Source: Desulfonauticus sp. (GTDB lineage Bacteria > Desulfobacterota > Desulfovibrionia > Desulfovibrionales > Desulfonatronovibrionaceae). From it: 64,000 nt of DNA. Numbering within the stretch: the first letter of the stretch is position 1; every line of letters starts with the position of its first letter. Below the pieces are notes generated by a model. It saw nothing but the letters and a program-made list of their open reading frames with translations, was not told where the DNA came from and searched no databases. This document shows, one piece after another, positions 55,624 through 63,872 of the stretch. A program made the translations under genes and the position numbers. The stretch lies in the NCBI GenBank assembly GCA_030950395.1, contig JAUZRP010000050.1, positions 33,285-97,284 on the forward strand, in the 5' to 3' direction.

Positions 55624-57330
55624 TTAAACAAAAAGATCAACTAACTTAAAATGATTTACATCTACCAGACCTTTATCCGTAAGACGCAAACTGGGAATAA
55701 CTGGGAGAGCCAGAAAACTTAGCAACATAAAAGCATTAGGAATGCCTGCTAATTCTTGACTGGCCGTTTCTATATCTTTCATAGCCAAAGCGACTTCTTC
55801 CAGAGATCTATCTGACATTAAGCCAGCTATAGGAAGTGGCAAACAAGCCTTAACTTGCCCTTTATTGACCACAGCAAAACCACCACCACTTTTTCTTAGA
55901 GTTTCTATGGCCAAAAGCATATCCTGATCATTGGCACCTACCACGATTAAATTATGAGAATCATGACTCACAGTGCTGGCAAGAGCTCCGGACCGAAGGG
56001 CAAAACCATGCACAAAGCCAAGCCCCACATTACCCGTAGCTTTGTGCCGTTCTATCACTGCTAATTTTAAAATATCTCTTGCAGGATCAGAAACCACCAG
56101 TCCCTGCTCCACTTTAGGCTTTTGTCTTAATTCTCTGGTTAAAATCTGGCCACACACCAATTCTATTACTCGAATTTGCTCCCCCCTTACAGGGATACGA
56201 AAATCAAGGTCTCTACTTATAGTTAACTCTGACTTGGAGATCACTGCCCTATGTCCGTCAAAGGAAAAAAGTAACTCTTTATTTTTAACTACTACCTGAC
56301 CTCCTGCGATCACGTGCAGAATTTCTACCTTTTGAAGATCATCCAAAACCAAAAGATCTGCTCTGTAGCCAGGAGCAATAGCCCCCCTATCTCGCAAACC
56401 AAATCTTTGAGCAGGAGTCAACGTAACTGCCTGAATAGCCAATAAAGGATCCAAGCCGTGCTCTATAGCCAGACGAACATTGTAATCAAGGTGTCCTGTT
56501 TCTAACAGATCGTGAGGATGTTTATCGTCAGAAACAAACATACATCTGGAAATGGTCATAGGAGAAACTAAGGGCAGTAAATCTACTAAATTGTGTTCAG
56601 AACTACCCTGCCTTAACATTATGTACATACCTAAACGCAATTTTTCCCTAGCCTCTTCCAAATCTGTGCACTCGTGATCAGAGCTTATACCGCAACCCAC
56701 GTAAGCCTGTAATTTTTTACCGCTAAGTCCTGGAGCGTGACCGTCTATGAGCATTTCTTTAGCCAAATTCAATTTTTCCAAAACATCAGGTAAAGCAGCT
56801 AGCACGCCAGGATAGTTCATCATTTCTGCTAAGCCCAAAACTCGTGGATGCTGTAAAAAAGGCTTCAAGTCCTCTGCTCTAAGGGTCGCTCCTGAAGTTT
56901 CCAAAAAAGTAGCAGGCACACAACTGGGCAACATGACAAAAATAGTTACAGGCAAATTTTCACTGGACAAAAGCATATACTCTATGCCCTTTGCACCCCA
57001 CACATTGGCAATTTCGTGAGGATCACAAATTACTGTAGTAGTGCCTTTGGGCAACACTGCTTTGGCAAACTGTTCTGGAGAAAGCAAAGTGCTTTCTATA
57101 TGCAAATGTCCATCAATAAATCCCGGACAAATAAATTTGTCTTGAACGTCAATTTCTTCTTTTCCTCTATAACCTTTGCCAAGTCCTGCAATATAACCAT
57201 CTACAATAGCTATATCCAAATCAGATAAAATTTCATGACTAAAAACATTTATCACCTTCCCGTTTTTTAATACCAAATCTGCAGGTTCATTTTGTAAAGC
57301 AACTCTTATAATTTGATCTAAATTAGCCAT
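55624..57330 (-). CDS. ade: Adenine deaminase
   Basis: About 568 aa amidohydrolase converting adenine to hypoxanthine. Metal and active-site motifs are FIDGHLHIESTLLSP, ICDPHEIANVWG, DGHAPGLSGKKL, SSDHECTDLEEA and SDDKHPHDLLETGHLDY; the C-terminal domain has STVSHDSHNLIVVGANDQD. The ATG at 57330 has GGAG about 9 bases upstream and is preferred to the one at 57345. Its neighbour is a BMP-type importer, which together form a plausible purine-salvage locus. Confidence 0.95.
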   Translation of the reverse strand: MANLDQIIRVALQNEPADLVLKNGKVINVFSHEILSDLDIAIVDGYIAGLGKGYRGKEEIDVQDKFICPGFIDGHLHIESTLLSPEQFAKAVLPKGTTTVICDPHEIANVWGAKGIEYMLLSSENLPVTIFVMLPSCVPATFLETSGATLRAEDLKPFLQHPRVLGLAEMMNYPGVLAALPDVLEKLNLAKEMLIDGHAPGLSGKKLQAYVGCGISSDHECTDLEEAREKLRLGMYIMLRQGSSEHNLVDLLPLVSPMTISRCMFVSDDKHPHDLLETGHLDYNVRLAIEHGLDPLLAIQAVTLTPAQRFGLRDRGAIAPGYRADLLVLDDLQKVEILHVIAGGQVVVKNKELLFSFDGHRAVISKSELTISRDLDFRIPVRGEQIRVIELVCGQILTRELRQKPKVEQGLVVSDPARDILKLAVIERHKATGNVGLGFVHGFALRSGALASTVSHDSHNLIVVGANDQDMLLAIETLRKSGGGFAVVNKGQVKACLPLPIAGLMSDRSLEEVALAMKDIETASQELAGIPNAFMLLSFLALPVIPSLRLTDKGLVDVNHFKLVDLFV

Positions 57331-57345
57331 AATTATACTCCTCAC

Positions 57346-57450
57346 AAATTACCAGTTACCAAACCATCACGGACAGACACTCAGGTCTGTCCCTACAACC
57401 ATTTTGTTCACCGATCATAATTCACAGATTACCCATGCCCCATCTCCCAG
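57346..57450 (-). repeat. Dispersed hairpin-repeat family, copy 4
   Basis: Inverted repeat GGACAGAC / GTCTGTCC at 57371-57378 and 57385-57392 with loop ACTCAG, followed by CTACAACCATTTTGTTCAC. On the minus strand GTCTGTCCGTGATGGTTTGG and TAACTGGTAATTTG match the order seen in copy 1. Confidence 0.72.
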
Positions 57451-57451
57451 T

Positions 57452-58399
57452 TCATCTATTAAGAAAAAACATCAGTCTTGCTAAATCTTTTTTATCTAAG
57501 CGATTAAGTCCACATTGATGGGCAAGATCTACAGCTTTTTTATAGTCTGCATAAGAAATAGTCTGGCAAAGTTCAGGGAATCGATTGGCTTCTCCACAAG
57601 GTCTGTATTGATCCATTATGTTGAGATAGGTATTTGGGGATATTTCTCGAGCAATAAATTCAAGCCACTTTTCAGTAGCGGCGAGATTTCCTGGCATAAG
57701 AAGATGTCTAATTAAAAGCCCTTTTCGGGCTATCTTGTGTTCGTCTAGAATCAAGTCTCCTACTTGTCTGTGCATTTCTTTTATTGCTTTTTTAGCCAAT
57801 TCAGGATAATCCTTAGCTTTTAAGTAGATACGACTTGGTCTGGAATGATAAAATTTGGTATCTGGCATGTATATGTCTATCACATTTTCCAATAGCTTAA
57901 TAATTTCTACCTTGTCGTAGGCCCCCGTATTATAGACCAGAGGAATAGTTAGTCCCTTTGCTCTGGCAATTTTGATTGCTTTTAAAATTTGGGGCACCAC
58001 ATGAGATGGAGAGACAAAATTTATATTACAAGCCCCTTTTTGTTGTAAAAAAAGCATAATAGAGGCCAAATCCTCTTCTGTAACAGCCTGAGCAGTTGCA
58101 ATAGAATGGCTTATATCATAATTTTGACAAAATACGCACCCAAGATTACAGCCTGCAAAAAATATAGTCCCTGACCCTGTACTGCCAACTAAAGGCTCTT
58201 CTTCCCCAAAATGCAAATTAAACGAGGCAACGTAGGCATATCTCCCATTTTTACAAAATCCTTGTTCGTCCTCTAATCTGTTTACCTTACATTCCCGGGG
58301 ACACAAATTACAGTCCTGCAAATAAGAAAAGGCCTTTTCAATTTTCTCTTCCCATACGCACTCTGGTAAATCAAGATAAAAAGGATTTAACTTGACCAT
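57452..58399 (-). CDS. PflX-like radical SAM protein
   Basis: 315 aa. The N-terminal CNLCPRECKVN... GFCKNG and the radical-SAM motif CNLGCVFCQN (CxxxCxxC) place it in the COG1313/PflX group of uncharacterised pyruvate-formate-lyase-activase-like enzymes. Further blocks: NFVSPSHVVPQILKA, LVYNTGAYDKVE and YLNIMDQYRPCGEA. The physiological substrate is unknown. It lies downstream of the CobQ fusion on the same strand, about 110 bases apart. Confidence 0.88.
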   Translation of the reverse strand: MVKLNPFYLDLPECVWEEKIEKAFSYLQDCNLCPRECKVNRLEDEQGFCKNGRYAYVASFNLHFGEEEPLVGSTGSGTIFFAGCNLGCVFCQNYDISHSIATAQAVTEEDLASIMLFLQQKGACNINFVSPSHVVPQILKAIKIARAKGLTIPLVYNTGAYDKVEIIKLLENVIDIYMPDTKFYHSRPSRIYLKAKDYPELAKKAIKEMHRQVGDLILDEHKIARKGLLIRHLLMPGNLAATEKWLEFIAREISPNTYLNIMDQYRPCGEANRFPELCQTISYADYKKAVDLAHQCGLNRLDKKDLARLMFFLNR

Positions 58400-58512
58400 A
58401 AGATCCCAAAAACTAATCTTGAAAATTAAACCAGATCTTAAGCAAACTCATTATCCACTGTATAAGGTTTTTAAGAATAATTCAATAAAATTAAACTAAT
58501 TAGGAATTTACT

Positions 58513-61053
58513 TTACAACAGAGCCTGCAACACTCTCTCCACATCCAAATTTTCTTCTACTAAGTCAGCCAATTCATCTAAGGCTTGAGATATATCGTAG
58601 TTCGGGCGACAGGAGAGTTTAGGAAGACCTTTTTGCTGTCTAATAGAATTTAGCCAAAAGTGTCGAAACTGATCGTTATCAAACAATCCGTGCAAATAAG
58701 TGCCCCAAATTCTGCCCCCTGGCAAACCAACCCCAATCACTTCTCCCTGTTTACTGGAAATTAAAGGTATTGTATTCCCTAAAGTTTTGGTACGTCCATG
58801 GTGTATTTCATATCCCACCACCTGAATATGCCAGGGTAAAAACGTGGCCTCTGTTTGTAACATCACCTTTTCTTTTTGAAACCACGTTGTAATGGGCAGC
58901 AAGCCAAGCCCAGGTAAATGCCCTCTTCCTTCTATCTGTTGCTCATCCTGAACTTCCAGGCCCAGCATCTGATATCCTCCACATATACCAATGACCTCAC
59001 ATTTATTGTTTTTGACGAGTTTTGCTATTTCCTGAGCAAGCCCCTTGGTAAATAAAAACTTTAAATCCGCAAAAACGTTTTTACTCCCAGGTAAAATTAA
59101 TACGTCCCAGCAACTACTTTGCAACTGCTCTAAACTTTTTATAAACACCAGAGCCACATCAGGTTCTATTTTCAACGGATCAAAATCCGTAAAATTAGAA
59201 ATATGAGGCAGATCAATAACCCCTATTTTAATCTCACCTTTTAAAGAAGATTCTTTTTGAGTTTTTAAAGACACAGAGTCTTCTTCTGGCAAATTAAGCT
59301 CTGCGTAAGGAATAATCCCTAAAACAGGTTTAGAAGTAAGTGTACTTAAAAACTCACACCCAGACACCAACAATTTTTTTTGCCCACGAAATTTGTTTAT
59401 TATAAATCCCCAAATCAAGTCCTTTTCTTCTGGCTCAAGTAAAGAAAAAGTTCCCCAAAAAGCGGCAAAAACTCCCCCAAGGTTGATATCTCCTACCAAA
59501 AGCACTGGAGCATTGGCGAACTTGGCCACTTTCATGTTTACTATGTCGTGATTTTTCAGATTCACTTCTACAGGGCTCCCAGCACCTTCTATTAAAATCA
59601 GATCAAATTCTTGTTTTAAGGAACAAAGACATTCTTTGACCACTTCCCAGGCCTGAGGTTTATAGGCAATGTATTCTTCAACGTTCATGTGGCCAATAGG
59701 TTTTCCCTTCACTATCACCTGAGCTCCTAAATTAGAACTTGGTTTTAGCAACACAGGATTCATTCTTACGTCAGGATCTAGTCTACAAGCTTTGGCCTGT
59801 AGGGCTTGGGCCATGCCTATTTCCAGACCATCTTTAGTGACAAAAGAATTTAAGGCCATATTTTGCGCCTTAAACGGGGCTACTTTAAAACCTCTTCTAG
59901 CCAAAATCCTGGCCAAAGCACAAACCAAAAAAGACTTTCCCACGTTAGAAGATGTGCCTTGAATCATCAAGCACCCTTTTTTGGTCCTATTCTTTGAGAT
60001 GAATTTTGTTTTTTGAGCTAAAAAATTATGCCAGTGTTCAAAAAGTAAGTTTTGCTCTTGTTTGGTGCGCACTGAGAGGCGAAGAAAATTATCTCCCAAT
60101 TCAGAAAAATTAGCACAAGATCTAAGTAAAATTTTTCTTTTTTTTAAATAAGTGCAAAGTTTTTGAGCATACGGGGTCTTGATTAAAATAAAATTGGCCT
60201 CAGAGGGTAAAATTTCTATGTTAAGCTGGCTTAAATTGTGCAGCAGCTCTATTTTATTGGCCTTTATTTTTACTCTACTTTCTTTACAAAACCTGACGTC
60301 TTGAAAAAAAATTTTTGCTACTTGCTCTGCTAGGCTATTAACTGACCAGCAAGCAATTTTTTTTCTCCAATATTGAATTTGCTCCTTTGCTCCCACCACA
60401 AAACCAATCCTTACTCCGGGCAGGGATAAAATTTTGGTCAGAGAAAATAGGTACAGCAAATTGGGTAAAATTTCTAAGTCAAAACGCTTGCTTGGCTCTA
60501 AAAAATCCCAAAAAGCACAGTCCACCACAAACAGACTATCTGGATAATGTTGGCAGATCTGCCTTAATTTAGTAAAATCAAATAACTTGCCACAGGGATT
60601 GTTAGGATAACCCAAAAAAACTAAAGAAGGTTTATCTAAATACTCCCCAAGCAAGTCAAAATCATAATCAAAATCGCTCGCTAACAAACTTATTTCTTTA
60701 ACTGGCAGTCCCAACTGCTTGGAATATAAATAATAATCACTAAAACAGGGGGGAAAAACTATGCACTGGGAAAACCTCTTGTCCACTAAGACAGGAAAAA
60801 TTTCAGACGCCCCATTGAGTGGCCAAACATTTTCCACCTGCACCTTATAAAAACTAGCAGCCTGCTGACGCAAGGCAAGATAATAAGGATCAGGATAATG
60901 CCTTGCCGCGGACAAACCTTTTATCCAGGCTTGATTAAACCATACAGGGGGGCCAAAAGGATTTAAACTAGCGGAAAAATCTATGACCTCGTAAGGAGAG
61001 CAACCCAGATCTCTTGCGACCTGCCAAATATTTCCTCCATGTTCATAACTCAT
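58513..61053 (-). CDS. cobQ: Threonine-phosphate decarboxylase - cobyric acid synthase fusion (CobD/CobC + CobQ)
   Basis: 846 aa with two cobalamin-assembly enzymes. Residues about 1-345 form a PLP decarboxylase of histidinol-phosphate-aminotransferase type (FSASLNPFGPP, GYPNNPCGKLF, PLP-lysine motif SLTKILSLPGVRIGF), making aminopropanol phosphate. Residues about 360-846 form CobQ: GTSSNVGKSFLVCALARIL, KAQNMALNSFV, LIEGAGSPVEVNL, GDINLGGVFA and glutaminase nucleophile GICGGYQMLG with GYEIHHGRT. CobQ amidates four side chains. Joining both places the side-chain donor and acceptor syntheses in one polypeptide. The ATG is 61051-61053. Confidence 0.94.
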   Translation of the reverse strand: MSYEHGGNIWQVARDLGCSPYEVIDFSASLNPFGPPVWFNQAWIKGLSAARHYPDPYYLALRQQAASFYKVQVENVWPLNGASEIFPVLVDKRFSQCIVFPPCFSDYYLYSKQLGLPVKEISLLASDFDYDFDLLGEYLDKPSLVFLGYPNNPCGKLFDFTKLRQICQHYPDSLFVVDCAFWDFLEPSKRFDLEILPNLLYLFSLTKILSLPGVRIGFVVGAKEQIQYWRKKIACWSVNSLAEQVAKIFFQDVRFCKESRVKIKANKIELLHNLSQLNIEILPSEANFILIKTPYAQKLCTYLKKRKILLRSCANFSELGDNFLRLSVRTKQEQNLLFEHWHNFLAQKTKFISKNRTKKGCLMIQGTSSNVGKSFLVCALARILARRGFKVAPFKAQNMALNSFVTKDGLEIGMAQALQAKACRLDPDVRMNPVLLKPSSNLGAQVIVKGKPIGHMNVEEYIAYKPQAWEVVKECLCSLKQEFDLILIEGAGSPVEVNLKNHDIVNMKVAKFANAPVLLVGDINLGGVFAAFWGTFSLLEPEEKDLIWGFIINKFRGQKKLLVSGCEFLSTLTSKPVLGIIPYAELNLPEEDSVSLKTQKESSLKGEIKIGVIDLPHISNFTDFDPLKIEPDVALVFIKSLEQLQSSCWDVLILPGSKNVFADLKFLFTKGLAQEIAKLVKNNKCEVIGICGGYQMLGLEVQDEQQIEGRGHLPGLGLLPITTWFQKEKVMLQTEATFLPWHIQVVGYEIHHGRTKTLGNTIPLISSKQGEVIGVGLPGGRIWGTYLHGLFDNDQFRHFWLNSIRQQKGLPKLSCRPNYDISQALDELADLVEENLDVERVLQALL

Positions 61054-61449
61054 TTCTCAATTCATAAATCAAACTACACATCTAGTCCAGAAATAAAAAA
61101 CAAACACGACCAATACACTCCACAAAACACCGATAAAATCCTATTCTTTGCAAGGCTGATTTAATAACCTGGCTAATTTTAGTTTTTTGGGCCTGCCAAT
61201 TGACGCCTTCGCACATTTACAGCTGTTATTAAATAACTTTCGCTGACCAACGCACCAAACTTAGTGCTAGCCTATAAATTAACAGCCAAGTGCATAGCTC
61301 CACAAAAAAAAAACGACCAAAATTCTAAAATAAGTTATCACCATTTTTCTGTCTCAAAATTTGACTCAATTTTTTCCCCAAAAGAACAATTTTTTCTTGA
61401 CAAAATTATCACTAAAAAATAAATAAATCATCTCTTTGGTTGTGTTCAT
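61054..61449. other. Intergenic region upstream of tRNA genes
   Basis: 396 bases without a gene. A promoter-like pair for the tRNAs lies at its right end (61397-61425). No riboswitch could be recognised upstream of the CobQ fusion. Confidence 0.5.
61397..61425 (+). promoter_or_regulatory. Probable promoter of the tRNA pair
   Basis: TTGACA at 61397-61402, 17-base spacer and an AT-rich TAAATA at 61420-61425, about 25 bases before tRNA-Lys. The -35 is perfect; the -10 is weak. Confidence 0.5.
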
Positions 61450-61525
61450 GGGCCGTTAACTCAGTAGGTAGAGTATCTGCCTTTTAAGCAGAGAGTCGCA
61501 GGTTCGAATCCTGCACGGCCCACCA
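61450..61525 (+). tRNA. tRNA-Lys (anticodon TTT)
   Basis: 76 nt cloverleaf with acceptor GGGCCGT / ACGGCCC, D-arm containing AGTAGGTAGAG, anticodon loop CTTTTAA (anticodon TTT), T-arm GGTTCGAATCC and encoded CCA. Followed 14 bases later by tRNA-Glu. Confidence 0.97.
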
Positions 61526-61539
61526 TTTTTTAAGGCCTT

Positions 61540-61615
61540 GTCCCCATCGTCTAGTGGCCTAGGACGCCGGCCTCTCACGCCGGTAACAGGGGTTCAAATC
61601 CCCTTGGGGACGCCA
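61540..61615 (+). tRNA. tRNA-Glu (anticodon CTC)
   Basis: 76 nt with acceptor GTCCCCA / TGGGGAC, anticodon stem CCGGC / GCCGG around loop CTCTCAC (anticodon CTC), T-loop GGTTCAAATCC and encoded CCA. Probably co-transcribed with tRNA-Lys. Confidence 0.96.
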
Positions 61616-61809
61616 AATACACCCTGTCTTTTGGTTTCCAATTCACATGTTTCGTTCTTCCAAGTACTCATCTAGATGAGTAATTTTACTTGATTCCCCA
61701 ACCCAATCAAATTTAAACAACATTCCAATTATAAGATTGAAAACCAGCTCCAATTTGGATATCAAAACTAAATACATCTAAACGGATAAAATCTTTTAGG
61801 AGAAACTTA

Positions 61810-62325
61810 ATGGAAGCTGAATACATTAACAAATTAATTGGTGAAGAATTTTTGACCTGGTTGTGGTTTAAGAGCGAAATGAATAATGGTTTATTTACTC
61901 TGGAGGGAAAAACTTTTGCCCTTTATTTTAGTGGACGAATAGTAGTAGAGGGTGGAGAAGGAGAAAGCTTAGAAAAAACTATTTGCTCTGGAGAAATGTC
62001 AGACCTTGCTGAAGCAAAACAAGGCCTCAAGTTGGGGAAAAAAGTTACTCAAGCCCGATTAAAAGTAGAACAAGACAATTTAAGTTGGCAATTAAATGTA
62101 AAAGCAGAGGACTTTTCCTTTTCCAGCTTTAAAACGCCAAAAGTGGATCTGAAACTAGAAAAGGGAGAGACCAATGAAGGACTCTTTTTAGAAAAAATGT
62201 ATCTTTTGGAAAAATGCCTTTCTTTTTTCTTTTGTTTATTTAAAGAATTTATTTCGATTCGTTTTAATGCCTCTTGGGACCAAGAACAAAGTCAAATTGT
62301 TACCTGGCTAAACAAAACAGACTAA
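61810..62325 (+). CDS. Protein of unknown function
   Basis: 171 aa, not recognised. No signal peptide or membrane helix. It is acidic and mixed alpha/beta, with NKLIGEEFLTWLWFKSEMN at the start and EKCLSFFFCLFKEFISIRF near the end. The AGGAG site precedes the ATG. The pattern EFLTWLW is seen in putative DNA-recombination-associated proteins (RdgC-like N-termini), but the rest does not support that assignment. It is convergent with htpX, overlapping by 4 bases. Confidence 0.7.
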   Translation: MEAEYINKLIGEEFLTWLWFKSEMNNGLFTLEGKTFALYFSGRIVVEGGEGESLEKTICSGEMSDLAEAKQGLKLGKKVTQARLKVEQDNLSWQLNVKAEDFSFSSFKTPKVDLKLEKGETNEGLFLEKMYLLEKCLSFFFCLFKEFISIRFNASWDQEQSQIVTWLNKTD

Positions 62326-63164
62326 AAATGCATACTCCTTAGCCGTCTTACCCTATCCTCAATAGGTGGATGCGTACTAAACAAGTTAGCCAGACTTTGT
62401 CCATTTAGGGGATTAACTATAAACATGTGAGCTGTGGCTGGATTTGCTTCTGCAATCATATTTCTCGAGTAAGCATCTAATTTTTCCAAAGCAGAGGCCA
62501 AATATTCTGGATTGCCACACAACCTAGCTCCTGTCTCGTCTGCCAAGTATTCTCGGGATCTGGATATGGCCATTTGCACCAGCATTGCCGCAAAAGGAGC
62601 AATAATAGCCACCACCAAAGCCACAATAGGATTAGGAGCATCCTCGTCATCGCTCCCAAATCCAAGTAACACTCCCCACTTAACAATATCGGCCACAAAC
62701 ATAATTGTTCCTGCTACTGTAGCTGCAATAGTTTGAATTAAAATGTCTCTATTTTTTATGTGCCCTAGCTCATGGGCTAACACCCCTTTCAATTCTTCTG
62801 GGGATAAAATTTTTAAAATCCCTGCAGTTACAGCCACAACAGCGTGCTTTGGATCCCGCCCGGTAGCAAAGGCATTGGGCACATCCTGAGGCAAAAGATA
62901 TATCTTTGGTTTGGGGATGTTTGCTTTGGCTGACAATTCTTCTACCATCTGATGCAAAAAAGGCATTTCTTCATAGGGTATCTCTCTGGCCCTGTACATG
63001 GCCAAAACTATCTTATCACTAAACCAATAGCTGCCTAAATTCATAACTAGAGCTAGAATAAAGGCAAAAATCAGCCCAACTCTTCCTCCAACCAAAGAAC
63101 CAAAAAATAACAATATACCTGTTAAAATCGTTAAAAAAAGAAAAGTTTTAACCTGATTTTGCAT
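62322..63164 (-). CDS. htpX: Membrane zinc protease HtpX
   Basis: 280 aa M48 metalloprotease for quality control of membrane proteins. It has two N-terminal helices (about residues 7-48), the zinc motif AHELGHIKN, two more helices (about 145-200) and the third ligand Glu in SREYLADETGA. Length matches HtpX. It lies directly after Hsp20 (6-base gap), so both are likely heat-inducible in one transcript. Confidence 0.95.
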   Translation of the reverse strand: MQNQVKTFLFLTILTGILLFFGSLVGGRVGLIFAFILALVMNLGSYWFSDKIVLAMYRAREIPYEEMPFLHQMVEELSAKANIPKPKIYLLPQDVPNAFATGRDPKHAVVAVTAGILKILSPEELKGVLAHELGHIKNRDILIQTIAATVAGTIMFVADIVKWGVLLGFGSDDEDAPNPIVALVVAIIAPFAAMLVQMAISRSREYLADETGARLCGNPEYLASALEKLDAYSRNMIAEANPATAHMFIVNPLNGQSLANLFSTHPPIEDRVRRLRSMHF

Positions 63165-63170
63165 AACAAT

Positions 63171-63623
63171 TTAATCCCCTTCCACGACAATTTTAATACT
63201 TCTTTCCTTCATTTTTATCTTGGCAAAACTTATAGTCAAAACTCCCTTCCTTAAGCTGGCGTTGATGTTGTCCACATCTACATAGTCTGGCAAAGTAAAT
63301 TTTCTGGCAAAAGGACCATAAGACCTTTCCAAAGTATGATATTCACTTCCAGAAACATATTTTTCCAATCGTCTTTCACCATAAACCCTCAGCTCTTTCC
63401 CTTGAATTTCCACTGCTATTCTATTTTCCTCAACACCAGGCAACTCTACTTCCACCACAAATCGATCCTCTGTTTCAAAAATATCTGCCCTGGGTTTCCA
63501 CAAAGCATAGACAGACTCATTATGGCTTGGCCTTTTGGTTTGTTCAAATTCCTCCACAAGCTTTAAAAGCTCGTCCTTCATGTTTTGAATTTCCAACCAC
63601 GGACTTAACACAACTCTTGCCAT
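63171..63623 (-). CDS. Small heat-shock protein of the Hsp20 family
   Basis: 150 aa chaperone. The alpha-crystallin domain spans residues about 43-140 (ADIFETEDRFVVEVELPGV, GSEYHTLERSYGPFARKFTLPDYVD, ASLRKGVLTISFAK), with the conserved GVL motif and a short C-terminal tail. It is upstream of htpX on the same strand. No CIRCE element was seen. Confidence 0.95.
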   Translation of the reverse strand: MARVVLSPWLEIQNMKDELLKLVEEFEQTKRPSHNESVYALWKPRADIFETEDRFVVEVELPGVEENRIAVEIQGKELRVYGERRLEKYVSGSEYHTLERSYGPFARKFTLPDYVDVDNINASLRKGVLTISFAKIKMKERSIKIVVEGD

Positions 63624-63789
63624 CTGTTTGTCTCCAACAAGTTATACAAAACATTTGGTTTATTGATAAACACCTTTTATCTTATGTCAAGCACAGAAAA
63701 AAGTAGTTCGTAAAAATAGCTTATACCCCTTAATACTGGACAGAACTAAACACTAAAGGTTATAGAAGGGCTAAAGCTTGTATAGACTA

Positions 63790-63840
63790 GCATTAATTGG
63801 TAATAATTGGGTAATTAGCAATTGATAATTGGGCTATAAT
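63790..63840 (+). repeat. Short AATTGG tandem repeats
   Basis: Imperfect tandem units TTAATTGGTAATAATTGGGT and AATTAGCAATTGATAATTGG, upstream of the terminal ATPase gene. Same flavour as at 4.64, 11.0 and 54.5 kb. Confidence 0.6.
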
Positions 63841-63872
63841 CATACGTTCTGGGGATTACATAAGGGGGAGTT

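Noticed and set aside
61054..61449. Possible cobalamin riboswitch upstream of the CobQ fusion
   Set aside because: No B12-box-like sequence could be found here, nor before cbiA or the CbiX-CbiC gene.
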